A stretch of DNA of 64,000 bases from Gordionus sp. m RMFG-2023 (Eukaryota > Nematomorpha > Gordioida > Chordodea > Parachordodidae), in NCBI RefSeq assembly GCF_954871325.1, contig NC_088775.1, positions 46,043,561 to 46,107,560 of the forward strand, written 5' to 3'. This document shows positions 34,900 through 48,317 of the stretch, in pieces; the stretch's first letter is position 1, and every line of letters starts with the position of its first letter. Under the pieces are notes generated by a model, which searched no databases, was not told the DNA's origin, and worked only from the letters and a program-made list of their open reading frames with translations. The translations under genes were made by a program, and so were the position numbers.

Positions 34900-37800
34900 T
34901 ATATATTTTATATTATAATTATTTACATATACAAAAATAAGAAAAGAACAATTTATTTTAAGGTTCAATATTAAAGTAAGAAAGAATTTATTTTAAGGTT
35001 TTTAAATATAACACATTAAGAAAAGAAAAATTTTGTTTTTAAGGTTAAATAATTTAAATGACCTTAAATTTATTTTATATTTAACAGAGCCTAAGACGAA
35101 TATATAATTATTGCTAAAACAGATGTTTGTTGGAATTAAATTCTTATTAAAGAATAACGTCTAAACTTTTATTTCAAGGGCTGCGAGAAAAAAAAAGCCT
35201 CAAGGATCTTGTAAAGAAAATTTTTTTTTATATAAGATCAGGAGTAAAAAGGGATATAAGTTACGCTCAAGTTGATAATATATAATAAAATATTAGGTTG
35301 TTGATTAACACCAATATCTCCAGAAAAGGAAAAGGCCTTCATCATTTGAAAAATCATGCCGCACTCGATCTCATTTAGAGATAGACTGATTTGAATTTAG
35401 AAAATGAAAAAATAGAGTATACGATTAATCGTTTATATCAGCTGAATCTAGAAGAAAAAATAAATAATAAATTAATAAGGGAAAGTAGATAAAACTTGTA
35501 GATAAAAGATCCAAGCAGAATGAAAAAATGATTTATTGTTTTGAAGTTGAATTGAGATAATAATTAAGAGAAAGAAGAAAAGAATTATTTTTTTTAGAAA
35601 ACAAAAAATAGAGTATAGATTACTTGTTTAGATCAGAATATAGAGGAAAAGATATATATTAAATTAATAAGAGCCTTGAAAGTAGATACAAGAGAAAAGC
35701 TAATTACAATAGAACTTGTAGATAAAATATCCAAGCAGAATAAAGAAATAGTTTATTTTTTGTATGATGCTGATATTGAAATTCTAAAGCTATCCGAAGA
35801 GAAGAATAAAAGATTAATTTAAAGTTTTAATAAATGTAAGATAATTTACAAGAATTGTAGGATTGGTTTAAGAAATTTCGAAAAAGAAGAATTAGAGGGT
35901 AATAAGAATGTTTATGAAGAAAAGAAGGTGCATTATAGATATTTATTTCAGTTAATTTTAACAACGAGAGTGCAAGAAAATAAAGAACAACAAAGATATA
36001 TATTTCAGTTGATTTTCAACAACGAGAGTGCTCGTCCAAAAGTTCCTAAAATATGATGATTTAAACGCCTAAAGGCACAAAAGGAAAAAAAGAGACTTTT
36101 AAATATAAATTAAGAATTAAAGATTTTTATGTATAAATCTAGCATTAACATGGTTGACAAAAGATAATGATCAATGGTTAGGATAAAGAAACAATAGAAT
36201 CGATATCTAAACAAATGGTCGTAAAAAAAAGAGCAATATTGGAAGGTAAAAATAACACATGATTGACAAGATCTACAAGAGATCATGATTGTTACAAAAT
36301 CGTTAGCTGACAAAAGATTGTTATAGTTACAAGAATTGCTAATTTCTTTCTAATAATCATGAATCGTTTACAAGCAATTAATCGTTTATCAGCAATCTTC
36401 AATCGTTTACCAGCAATCTTCAATCGTTTACCAGCAATCGTCAATCGTTTACAGAGATAAACTTTTTTATTTAATAGAGATTGTGAGAAACAAGCAACAG
36501 AAGCTAGAACAAATCGGCATGAATTTTAAGCTGGTATTAAAAGAAACAAAAGCGGGAAAGGAAATTAAGCGATAATCCGATACAAGCTGTTAGAAGCTAA
36601 GAATAGTAAACAAAGGACAGGTCATTAGAACAGGTCTAAAAGATTAACCCAGGAGGTGATTAAAACAAGTCACTGGATAAGATGGAAGAAAACTATAGTT
36701 TATCGAGATATATGATTATTAAAGCAAATTGAAATTTGGTTGTTTAAATAGTCCGAGTTTTTGTTGAATTATAATTTGCATATTAATTGCCAGCACTATA
36801 AATCAGACTGCATAGTATTTTATTTTTTTAAATACCCGGGGAGGCCTAAAATTTTTTTAAAAAAATACCCAAGCCAGGCCATATATTTTAAATCGCCACT
36901 ATTACTAATAAAAATTAAAAATAAATGTAATATATTTTAGAAAAATCCGGGCCGGGCCTGAAAATACCCGGGCCGGTCCATGTAAATGGTATACCTCTGC
37001 AAGTCTCTGCTATAATATATTATGGAAGTTAATGAAATTTATTATATGATTCAATTTTTATGTTATTAATGGAAAAATTTTAAGAATTATTATTGTACAT
37101 CGACGATTAGAAAATATTTTTTTATATTTAGTTATGTAAATGAGATATATATAGAAAAATTATATTATGCGCGAAATAATATTAGAGATTTTTTTTAATT
37201 TTTTAACTTTTTAGTTTTAAGACTTTCACAAATATTAAACCAAATCTGTTAAATTTTGAAAATTTTCTAGAAATATACTTTTACATGATATTTCTCGATA
37301 AACAAAAAAAGCTTATTTATTTCAATAGCTTTCGAAATTTGAGTTTTATTCAAGATTTGATTGCCTATCAAAATATTATTTCTTATCGAGAATGGGTTAC
37401 ATAGAGTGAATCGAAAAGTTAAATATAAGGATAATGGTGAACTAAGGATCAATTTGCTCTTCTACTTTTTTTATTATTCTCAAGATTATTTTGTAATCAG
37501 CTGCCTAAAATAAAAGAAGTAAATAAAAATTTAAGAAAACGTTCACGATTAAACCGAATTTAAGAAAGCGCCTACGTCATAATTGTTAAAATAATTGATG
37601 GTAAATTTTTATTGAACGAAATTATCATTTCAACAATCTTGAAAAATAAAAGGTGGAATATAATAAATATATTATTAAATTTAATTTTTTTCATTAAAAT
37701 TTATAATCGCTTTTCATAGAAACATATGATAGAATAATATTTATAAGATGAATTATATAAACAACTTTAATATTTAAAAGAAAATGGTTTCACACTAGAT

Positions 37801-38499
37801 ATAAAAATTTTTAAAAAACGTAATTTAAAAAAAAAAATTAATAATATTAAGAATATAAAATTCTTTATTTAAATAGAAAATATAAAGAAACAAATTTAAA
37901 TGTTTTCGAAATCAGGAGATTATTAAAAAAAATGTGATTCCTATATGGATAGGTTATAATTGTGTATCCTTTCTTTAACTTAATTAATGTATCCAAAATT
38001 AAATAATTCCCAAAAAGTATTATTATATTTCTTATTGAATTTTCAAATTTTATATTTGAATGCATTATTATTCCTGGACACCACAATCATAAGTAAAATA
38101 TAATTTCTTTGCACTAAATCATGAATAATGTATATATAGCAGGATCGATTAAAATATTGAGTTAGTATTAAGCAAATATGTTGAGACATTTAACCATAAG
38201 GCTATCAACAAGGTAAATTGGACCTTTTTTACAATTTAATTCAGTTATAGAATGTAAACACGGTAAAATTTTGCATTAACCAATTAATGGTTACCTTTTT
38301 TCAGCTGATGAAAATTCTTAATTTTTTCAAATTTTATTTATTTTAGTATAACTAAGATATCACAAAAAAGTCGGCACGAAAAAATTATCTTAAATAGGAA
38401 ATATGATTGACCATTAGGGGTATAAAGATAAGATAAAATTATTATTGAGTAAAATCGAAATGAGATAGATAATTTCAAAATTTCTTTACATATTTTACA
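34900..38499. other. A/T-rich interval with decayed repeats
   Basis: No intact gene. At 35,160-36,060 the plus strand has short Lys/Glu/Ile-rich helical stretches repeated about twice (for example NLEEKINNKLIRE and, later, KLITIELVDKISKQNKEIV), broken by many stops; this looks like a degraded coiled-coil-type coding repeat of unknown identity. At about 36,355-36,455 a 21-bp unit CTTCAATCGTTTACCAGCAAT is repeated about five times. At 36,820-37,010 a segment rich in CCGGGCC and ending in GGTATACCTCTGCAA resembles a small hAT-type non-autonomous element, similar in make-up to 23,750-23,960. In 37,010-38,499 I see nothing. Confidence 0.5.
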
Positions 38500-39465
38500 T
38501 TTATGAGATACAATTTTATAATATTTATATTTTATGAAATTTTTTAAACAATCAATATGTATTAGTATTTGACACATGTTACATGCTTACAACGTCACCT
38601 TTTGTTATCGATAATAGTTGTAATATTATACCCATAAGAATTTTCAGGTGTTTCACTTAGTGACTAGGATGACCTCTACTTGTACTCATTTTTTTTATTT
38701 ACCAGAGGAGTTTTCAAAAGTGTGGTAGTTATTACCCGCCGAAATGTTAGTAATGATTTTTTATCATCAGGATACACTCGATTCCATAACTTCCATGAAT
38801 TTACTACTTCTACATCAATAAGATTCAAAAATAGGCACTACCATTTTTTATCTCATATTTATTCTATATGTTGATACTATGTTATCGCATAGATCAAAAC
38901 ACCACAATTCTAAATCTTTTTATCTCTTACTCAGTTGTAATAAAATTTGGTTTATTGTTTTGAATAATTATGTGATTGATCCACAAGCAGTGAATACATT
39001 TCTTGATCAAAAAATAATCCAAATATTTCTATTGGAGTTTTTCCGATCAAATCAAATTGAGATTCTATAATTCTTTATCATTATCATTAGGTCTCAATGT
39101 GTAAATTGGATCAATTTTTCTCCATTTTAAATTATTTCGAAAATTTAATTTGCTTTCTTGATTTGTAGATATCGAGTATTCTGAGACAATTAATATCTGC
39201 TCGATTATGGATTTCGATCACCCCTTCAGTATCTAATGGAAGATTAGGTGTGTTGGTTATATCGTTCTCATCGAAATCTTCATCATCACTAATTAAAGCA
39301 GTATTAGGAAGTATAATTGCAACATCTGTTTTATAAATAGGGCCTTTATCGAAAAGCATGGATAGGGCTTCATCAACTGTTAGAAATTGTTTTGTCACAA
39401 TAATAAAATTTGGCAAATATAAGTTGATAATAAATAATTTACAAATAATTTTTATATTCAAATGA
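38500..39465 (-). pseudogene. piggyBac-like transposase remnant
   Basis: Read on the minus strand: an N-terminal acidic region from about 39,380 (LTVDEALSMLF, ALISDDEDFDENDI, LPLDTEGVIEIHNRADI) as in piggyBac-derived proteins; then ESQFDLIGKTPIEIFGLFFD and QEMYSLLVDQSHNYSKQ (about 39,070-38,960), the start of the DDE core region; then DVEVVNSWKLWNRVYPDD with KKSLLTFRRVITTTLLKTP (about 38,830-38,715), the segment just before the C-terminal cysteine-rich domain; and MCQILIHIDCLKNFI (about 38,580-38,535), which looks like its C-x2-H-type end. The catalytic middle is missing, so this is an internally deleted and multiply broken copy. TTAA-flanked ends could not be defined. Confidence 0.65.
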
Positions 39466-40880
39466 AAAAATAAAAATTAATAATTTTCTGGAATTACTTT
39501 ATATAAATAATAAAAATATTATAATGAAAAAATAGTATTTTTGTTTAGTAAGAATTATAAACAAAATATATAATTAAATATGTTGCCAATTTTTTATATA
39601 TTTTATTTTAGAAAAATTACTTTTTTTTAATCTATAAGGTCAACGTTGCATAAATGGTACAGTAAAAACATATGATTATAAATCCAAGAATAGATAAAAT
39701 GACGGGTCAAAATAAATTAGAATAGGTCAAGGCATATATTAGAAATTTATGTCAATTGCATTAAAAAAATAAATACTCTTTCAACGATGGAGCCTAGAAC
39801 ATATGACTTTTACTAATCCAAAGTTCTCGAACTTCAATGGCATCTAGCACACTCAAAAATAAATATTTAAAAAAATGTTTTTTATGTTGTACAATCTTCG
39901 AGTTATAAGAATCATATGTGAAATTATTTCAATTCAAAAAATTTATATGTGAAAAATCAATAAATATAAACTGTTGCAGATATGGTACGGTGACCATTAA
40001 TGGTAGAGATTAGCAGCGATATCCTGGTTATTTAGTAAAAAATAGGGAAGTCACATCGAAAGCCTAACAATTTTGTTAACAGATAGAACAAAGGTTTGGA
40101 CAATTTCAAGATTTAGGCAAATTTCTGGTTAAAATATTGAGTTAGCCGTTTTCAAATGATAAAAATTATAGAAATATTTACTAATATTATTCAAAATAGT
40201 AAGTATATTTCGAACTAAAACGAATATTATTCGGGTAACCAATTCTTAAGTTATTTTTATAAGGTAAGATTAAAATAAATTATTATTAGGAGAGACCAAT
40301 TGGCAAACTTTTAAAAAAAGGATCCTTGTGAATGGATATGGAATAATTTAATAATATAAATTCGTATACTATGTATTGTTTTTTTGGAATAAATTTAAAA
40401 TCCTAATAATAAAAAATATAAGAACACGTATCGTCCTTAAGAATAGATATATAATTTTATAAATAATAAAAATATTGTAATATATATCATCTTTTTGGAA
40501 TAGATATATAATCCTATATAATATTATTTAAATAATAAAAATTATGTACTATGTGATGTGATTGGCGAATATTGAGTTATTATGCTAATAGGTTTTTTAG
40601 TAAATAATGTTTAATCGATATATATTTATCATGTAATAGTTTTTTTACGTAATGTTTATCGATTTTTGTATGTTTATCGTTGTTGAAAAAAAAATATAAT
40701 ATTATTGTTATTGTGTAGATTATTTTTGTATTTATTCTTTTCGCGATGTTATATAAAGTGAAAACAAAGCAAAATAAATCATTATTATTCCTGTTGCTAA
40801 AAGAAAATTTGAAAAGAGAATTTCATTCATTTTTAGTTGAAAGGAAAAAAAATAAGAAAAAGGAAAAGAAAAAGAAAATA
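39466..40880. other. A/T-rich interval, nothing recognised
   Basis: No open frame, RNA gene or clear repeat is supported in these 1.4 kb apart from low-complexity A/T runs. ATTGAGTTAGCCGTT at about 40,139 is also found complemented in fold-back copy 2 (about 25,880). Confidence 0.5.
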
Positions 40881-41470
40881 AAAAATATATCAAGTAAAAA
40901 AAGTATACATTTATTCTAAAAAAGAATTAAAATTAAATTAAAAAGATTAGCGTAGTTAGAAGGTACCAAGGAAAAGAAACTATGTATATATTTTTGTGAG
41001 TTATATACAAAATAATCAGCAGGGATAATAAAGCATCGTGACAAAATGGCAAGCTTTAAAAAAAGTAAGATCCTTAATATAAATTTATTTAAATAATAAA
41101 AATAATATACTATGTATATTTTTCTGTGAGTTATACAAAATATTTCATAGATAAAAGGGCATATTGCTCAAAATATATCAAGTAAAAAAAGTATACATTT
41201 ATTCTAAAATAAAAATTAAATTAAAAAGATTAGCGTAAGTTAGAAGGTACCAAGGAAAAGAAACTATATATTTGTGAGTTATATACAAAATAATCAGCAG
41301 GGATAATAAAGCATTGTTCGTGACAAAATGCCAAGCTTTAAATAAAGTAAGATCCTTAATATATAAATTTATTTAAATAATAAAAATAATATACTATGTA
41401 TATTTTTCTGTGAGTTATACAAATATTCATCATAGATAAAAGGGCATATTGCTCGGCCCGACATAATGGA
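40881..41470. repeat. Direct duplication of a ~288-bp unit
   Basis: AAGTATACATTTATTCTAAA and the following sequence (GAAGGTACCAAGGAAAAGAA, AATCAGCAGGGATAATAAAG, AAAAGGGCATATTGCTC) appear at 40,891 and again at 41,179, an offset of 288 bp with few differences. It lies 3' of the Helitron helicase fragment on that fragment's strand and may be part of the same element's tail. Confidence 0.8.
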
Positions 41471-41564
41471 TAGCTTTAAAAATAAGTAGGATACTTAAAA
41501 TAGATATATAAATTTATTTAAATTATAAAAAAAATATCATATAGTGTTGTTCTATCGTATTCGT

Positions 41565-41880
41565 ATTAACGGGATTAATCGGATATAACCTCAACACCAC
41601 ATTGAGGAAAACAAACCCGAGACATAGCCACATATAGCTGTCAATGTGAAAAAACAGGATGAGGTAAATAGATGCCAACTTTGTCCAACGACGTTTGTCT
41701 CTGAGCTTTATAAATTGTCATGACATAAGCAGGTCTCACGAGAAATTGGCGGCACTTAAAAAAATTGTAAGCCAGAATCAGTTGGAATTAAGAAAACCTT
41801 AATGGTAAGAAAGCTACCAGAAGCAAATTCTGCTTCAAACAATATTGTAATTAAAATTATGATCCATTAGAATTGAATTT
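41565..41880 (-). pseudogene. Helitron PIF1-like helicase, C-terminal fragment
   Basis: On the minus strand, EAEFASGSFLTIKVFLIPTD then CRQFLVRPAYVMTIYKAQRQ, TSLDKVGIYLPHPVFSH, a stop, and QLYVAMSRVCFPQCGVEVI. This matches the last ~110 residues of Helitron helicases, where the family consensus reads RRQFPVRLAFAMTINKSQGQ and the SxRV segment (here MSRV) is motif VI. N-to-Y and S/G-to-A/R changes in the KSQGQ motif plus the stop show decay. It is the opposite strand to, and a different part from, the Rep fragments at 13,590-18,185, so it is a separate copy. Confidence 0.85.
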
Positions 41881-42771
41881 ACTTGAATACTGGTTGAGTT
41901 GAATTTAGAATAGAATGATTTGAAGAAAATATTTATTTTTATTTTTTGATATCTAAAATTTGTACATATATATAATTTGCTTCAATATAATATAATTAAC
42001 TTGCACACTATAATTAGTGACCCATTAGAAGTGAAATTACTGGAATACTGTTGATTGAATTTGAGATAAAATAATTTGAAGAAAATATTTATTTCTTTAT
42101 TATTTTTTTGAAATTGATAAATAAATAATAAGAATAGTAACGATGACATGACGTAGCGATAACCTGACACACGAATGATGTAGCGAGGACATCAAAAAAT
42201 TATAATATAGATAGTCTATAAATTTTTAATAAACATGGAAAAAAAATTAATATTGACCTGTAAAATAATTTTTTAAAGAAAATTCTCCGTTGCTTCCTTA
42301 TTTTCCCGTTTTTCTCCAAATTTCTAGGGAAATGTCTTCCTATTCTAGTTTTCCGGTAAATTTACATCCCTAGTCATGTCAAAATAATTATAAATTAATA
42401 TTTCCTCCATATTCAGAATGTATGAGATACACTTTTCTAATTTGATAAATGAATTAACAATTTAGCAGTATAGAATATGCCAGGATATCTGTTGGTAAAA
42501 TGTTAGACATTAGGATAACAGGTATGCCCAAATGAATCAAACGTTTTTTCCAATAATGTTTAAAAATGACATTGCATTTTAATAAATCAACAGATATATT
42601 TTTAAAGGATAATTTATATTTTAAATATATATTTTATTTTTTAACCTCAAATAAATTTACATTTCAGGCCATATTCAGGCAATTTTCTATTCTTTGTGTC
42701 ATTCTAATTTTTTAGTCATTGCTGTATTGAATTTGATTTCATTGTTATAATTATTATCATTTTCTATTTCA
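41880..42771. other. A/T-rich interval with a ~160-bp partial duplication
   Basis: About 100 bases at 41,855-41,955 recur at 42,015-42,110 (sharing ATTTGAAGAAAATATTTATT). GGTAAATTTACATCCCTAG at about 42,353 resembles the end of a small non-autonomous element. No gene seen. Confidence 0.5.
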
Positions 42772-42900
42772 CAAGGGGCATCGTTAGCCTTTACAATCTC
42801 AGGGGGCTCAACTAAAAAAAATTAATGGGGGCAAAGCCCCCCATACCTCCTTATTTGCGGGCCTTCAGTCTGCTTTTGCCCAGCCTTCGGCCTGGTTTTA
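42772..42900. mobile_element. Isolated hAT-like end
   Basis: CAAGGGGCATCGTTAGCC begins a G/C-rich block with GGGGGCAAAGCCCCCC and TTTGCGGGCCTTCAG, CTGCTTTTGCCCAGCCTTCGG. Part of it aligns with the subterminal region of the hAT at 57,387 (TTTGCGGGTCTTCGGCCTGC at about 57,478). No matching right end was found, so this is a fragment. Confidence 0.5.
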
Positions 42901-43930
42901 TATTAATATATTATATTTTTAAAATTTACTAACTCTGAACTATTCTGAATTTCATATTTTGTCATTTATTATATTATGCATACAAAATAAACGAGCATAT
43001 AAATAGATCGGATATAATAAGATATTTCTTCATTAGTAAGTTTGTTTATATTTCTAAATCATTCTAGGTATGTTTCTAAGGCATGTGAGCTCTAATCTTT
43101 ACCATCACGAACAGTGTTGTTGCTTATAATCTGGGCAGGGAGGCTTTAATTTTTCAATTAAAAAAAATTTCCATAAATATTCCGATTCTTCGTTACCTTT
43201 GGGCTGCGTTATTTTTTATAAAGATTTCAATCCCTCCGCTGAGATTCCTTTTCCATATTTTGTTATGAAAATTAAATTCGAATTCATAAGATAAACGACT
43301 CACACTTGGTAGTATTGTAGGATAATGTATGCACAGTTGAGGAATTTTTTAAACTTTTTGTTAGGAATATCTTGATGATATATTTTTTTAAAATATCAGA
43401 CAATCAATAAAAATTAGTTCATTGGCAAAAAGATACCGAAGAACCTCATGAAATTAAACCTAAAACTAGGTCTATTTCTAGCCTATAGTGCGTTTAAATG
43501 TTAATCCTAACATTGTAAAAATTTGATAAGGCTTGTGGCACGAGTTGACTTTTTTTTCAAGACTGAGCTCTCCTTTAACTGTAAACGTGGATCAAGACTA
43601 AGATACAGTTTTAGAATAAAAATTTTGTTTTGTCTTTTTAGATTTGACTCAAAACTTATTTAAAATGAGGCGATTTATCGTCAATACTTGCTGGTAGTGA
43701 ATTATGTAAATAAAACAGAAGCAAAAAATTTCAATGATGGTTGTAAATTTTTTTTAAAATTTGATGTTAAAATATAAATAAGTCAATACTATCAATTTAT
43801 AGGATATTTTAACGCGTTGAGGGCTCCATTGCCTCATAGAGTTGGTGCATTGAAATAAAGTAAAAATTTAAAAAACCTGTCATCATCGCTGTCGATTGTT
43901 ATTGCATCTTATTCTTCAACTAATATCTTT
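42901..43930. other. A/T-rich interval, nothing recognised
   Basis: I see no gene, RNA or repeat that I can support. It may include the missing 5' end of the LTR element that follows, but no LTR copy is evident. Confidence 0.4.
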
Positions 43931-46900
43931 TATTGGCCTTTTTTGGTTTTATATTTTATAAAAATAGTATTTCTACAATTTTCTATAAAACTTTTATTAA
44001 AAACTTTTACTTTCCTATTAACTTAGATAACATAAATTATCCAATTTTACTCAAGAATTTAGAAAAAATATTTAAGGATTTCTCGAGTATTTTTCTACAT
44101 AGAAACGATTTTTATACCTTAAAAAGAAATAATGAAACTATTATTGATTTTTCAATTAAATTAAAAAGCATTTGTTCTTTATGTAATTTTAAATCACCGG
44201 TTGATGAACTCTTAAGAGATATTTTCATCTTAGGAGTAGGGTTACCTGAGCTGGACAAAGAACTTCGGTCAAAATATGCCGAAGGAAATATTACTTTTGA
44301 AGATATTGTACATCTAGCTAATGCGCTGTCTTCATTGGAGAAAGAAACCCTGACAGAAGTTAATAAAATAATTAAACATAAGCCTATGCTATGTTCCAAA
44401 AATACTTATTTTACGAATAATTATAACAACTTAAACAAATTCAATAATAATAATAATTATAATGCTAACAAATTCAACCATAATTTTTATAAACCAAGTT
44501 TTAAACCTAATTTCAGTCAAAAAAAAGTAATATGCTTTAGGTGCGGAAAAGCAAACAACATAGCGAAAGAGTGTAGAACGCATGCTATACAAATGACTTT
44601 ACCACAGACACGCCTGTCTTTTGCTAGTAAAGCTACAATCGATGCGAAGATAAATGGGCTGTAGCTTACTATGGAATTTGATACTGGCGTGGCATGTAGT
44701 GTGATAGATGAGGTTACCTGGAGTCGCATAGGCAAACCACCATTATCACCTGCTTATAAACTAGTAGGATATAACCATATCAAAATCGATGCATTGGGTA
44801 AATGTTTAGTGGAAGTCGAAGTAAAAAATATTTCAAAATTTTTACCTATTTGTGTAGTTAAGGGTGAGAATTCCCTTATTTTTGGAATGCCTTTTCTTAA
44901 AGAATTTGATATAAAACTTCCTGAAGAAGTTCGTATTAATAATATAAATATGAAAGATTCCAGTTTAAATACTATAGTTTCAAAATTTCTGCAAGTTTTT
45001 AAAAATAATTAGGACAAATAAAATTACAGGAAGCTGTCATCAAGATACAACCAAATACAGTGCCAATTGCGCTGCCATCTAGAAGAATTCAATTTTCGTA
45101 GCGTCGAATCGTTTAAACTGAGTTGGACAGACTTTCGTTATCGAGAAGGTGGATCTAACAAAGACTCCAATTATTTGGGATATACCAACGGTTAATATTT
45201 TAAAGAAATCCGGTGCCGTGCGGATATGCGGAAATTTTCGTTTAACAATCAACAAATATTTAGCGATAGATAACGCTTTACTACCAACTTTCGTCGACCT
45301 GACAAATAGGATCGCGGATGGTAAATTATTTTCAACGATAGATTTAAGAGATGCATTTTTACAATTCGGAGTTAGTCCAGAATGCGAATCATGTCGGTTA
45401 TTACCGATACCAAAGAATTCCTTTTGGGTTGACTAGCGCTCCGATAATATTTCAACGCTTTATGCAAAATCTATTAAAGGGAATTCCTATGGTTAGTGTA
45501 TTTTTAGACGATGTAATTATTGCAGGCGAGAATAATTTTGATCATATAGTTAATCTAGAAGAAGTATTAAGAAGATTTGATAAGTTATTTAGGTCATGTT
45601 ATTTATGAATATGGAATTCACCCGACCCAAAGATTAATGTAAAAAATTGTAAAACACCGTCTAATGTTAAAGAATTACGTTTGTTTTTGAGAATAGTAAA
45701 TTATCATGAATCGTTTATTAAAAATTTACATTTTATTTGTGCGCCTTTACACCGACTAACGAATAAAAATGTGTGTTGGTTTTGGTCAGCTAAAGAAGAT
45801 GAAATATTTAATAGAGTAAAAAAAAATATTATCAAAAGAAGATACAATAATTCCTTATTCAGCCGATATTCCTGTCGTGATTTCTTGTGACGCTTCCGAA
45901 GATGGTCTATGAGCTGTTATTGCGCACCGATTTCTTACTGGCCAGGAGAAACCGATTGCTTACGTCGAGGACACTTTCGGCGACTGAAAAGAATTACGCC
46001 ACCATTGATCGGGAGGCTTCGGCGATCATGTTCGCTATCGAGAAGTTTCATCAATATATTTATGGAAGACATTTTATTTTGGTTACAGATTATAAACCTT
46101 TAAAATATATCTTAGGTGATAAAAGAGACCTAAATAAAATAACAAATAACCGTTTAATACGCTGAGCGACGAAGCTTTTAAATTACGACTATGAGATAAT
46201 TAATAGGCCGGGTAATCAAAACAGATGCGCCGACGCTCTGTCCCGTTTGGGGGTAGAAAGAGAAAAAATTAATGAAGTTAAAAAAAAATTTGAAAATGAA
46301 ATTAGAGAAGTAAAGATCAATTTAATAGAAGATTTATCGTTCACTCGAAGTAAAGTTATAAGTGAAACGATCAATGATATAAATCTAAAAGAGATCATTA
46401 AATTAATAAAAAATCATTGGCATATTGATAATATGAATAATTATTCGGAAAGTTTAAAAAAATTCATCTTAATTAAAGATAATATTTCTTTCAAAGAAGG
46501 GCTATTATTTTATAATGATAGAATTATTATTCCTGATAACCTAAAAAAAGAGGTTTTGAATGTTATCCATCAAACATCCTGGGATAGTGGGGATGAAATC
46601 TTTATGCAGATACTATGTCTTCTGGACGAATCTTGATCGAGACGTTGAAGAATTTGTCAAAAACTGCAAGAGTTGTCAGGAAGGAAGACCGGGAGCCAGA
46701 GAAGTACCGTTATACAATTGGAATATTCCTACCCGACCTTGGGAACGAATACACATTGATTTGACAGGCCGTGTTTGGAAAGTACTGGTTAATTTGCGTA
46801 GACGCTTTTACCAAATGAGGTGAAGTTGCAATTTTAACACATATTAATTCGACGAGTGTAATAAATAATCTGCGTAATTATTTCACTAGATTTGGTTTAC

Positions 46901-48134
46901 CTCGTTACATTGTCTCAGATAACGAAACTCAGTTTACTGGATCTGAATTCAAAACGTTTCTTTTTAAAAATAATATAACACATTTTAGATCGGACCCTTA
47001 TAGCTCCAAATCGAATGGCTTGGCTGAGCGTTATATACGTACGATAAAGACATGTTTCTTTGCTGGAAAGAGAAGTGGGACTCCGGACCAGTTGAATTTA
47101 GCGAATGTTTTAATTACACACCGAAATACTCCAAATGCAACTAGAGGTAAATCCCCTGCAGAAATGATGTTTGGAAGGAAGCTCAGGACGACGTTAGATC
47201 AAATAAATTATCTACGAGAGAAAGGACTGTAAACGCGTTATGGAAACAAAAAAGATTATAGTGATAGGAACGTTGGCCCCGTGAATTTGAAGAGAAGCAA
47301 AAGATTTGGGTAAAAAACGAAAGGACTGCGGGATGACACGAAGGGACAGTGGTTCAACGGAAAAGTGCGATATTGTATGATGTTGAGTCTGAGGGTATTG
47401 TAAAAAAACAAGCATGCCGACAAACTGAGGAAGCTCATCTACAAGCTAAGGAAACACCCATAACAATGACTGAGGATTTGGACATTGCAGAACATAATGG
47501 AAATACAACTCTAGAAAAAAGAGTTTCGAAACCCCCATTACGTTATTATGATGAATTTAATTTATAGTGGGGAGAACTGTAATGTATTTAAATAAATTGA
47601 TTTTTATATTTGCTTTATAATTTATTACAATTTAGAAAAATAGAAAAACATTTTATTATATGAAATAAATCACTTTATATTATTGTTCTGAATACATTTC
47701 AAAAATAGCGAATATAATAAAATAGAAATATAAAACCATTTGCTTTTCTAACTTTTAGGTTATAATGGTTCTGTCTGGCTATAAAAAAAAATATCCAAAA
47801 GGAAGAAATTTTTTTTTTTTGAAACTAAAAAATTTCTATTTTATAAAAATTTCGATTTTTATAACTATAATAAAGAGATAGGAGATTCAAATTTAACACT
47901 TTTGAAAAATATTAAATTTTTTAACCGGAAGGTGGGAAAGGGAGCTCAGTCTCTTTTCAAAATTTGAAAGAGGGCTAAATTTATATAAAAAATATTGAGG
48001 GTAACCGATATACACCCCCTGATCAAGAAGGAACTTAGGAGTCAATATTAGGTCACAATCTACAAAATAAAAAATATTAATTTAAATCTTCATTTTAATT
48101 ATTTCTTAATCATTTATAGATATATAAACATTAC
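43930..48134 (+). mobile_element. Ty3/gypsy-type LTR element A, 5'-truncated fossil
   Basis: Parts in order: gag with a CCHC knuckle (about 43,950-44,650), aspartic protease region (about 44,650-45,000), reverse transcriptase (about 45,150-45,600), RNase H (about 45,900-46,230), integrase with zinc-binding part and core (about 46,550-47,230), a purine-rich tract, and a putative 3' LTR (47,578-48,134) starting TGTAATGT. The order with integrase last is that of the Ty3/gypsy (Metaviridae) group. No 5' LTR is seen. The element is clearly broken, with something like ten disruptions, so it is an old copy. Element B is inserted at its 3' edge. Confidence 0.85.
47578..48134 (+). repeat. Putative 3' LTR of element A
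   Basis: Begins TGTAATGT just after a purine-rich TAGTGGGGAGAAC tract. It appears to end CATTAC at 48,134, where element B has inserted; the duplicated ATTAC followed by A at 55,167 would give a TGTAATG...CATTACA LTR. No partner LTR is available for confirmation. Confidence 0.45.
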
Positions 48135-48317
48135 TGTTCTAGGTATATATATATTATTATTATTGTTATTAATATAAAAGAAAATAATATTGATTTTTTT
48201 TAAATGTATTAATATATTTTTTTTATTGATTGATTGTTAGGTTTTAGTTTTTGAAAAATAAAAGATTTTTAAGTATAATCTCAAAAGTGTTCTAGATTTT
48301 TAAGTATAATCTCAAAA
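48135..48317 (+). repeat. 5' LTR of element B
   Basis: 183 bp, very similar to 54,993-55,166. Preceded by ATTAC (48,130-48,134). Confidence 0.85.
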
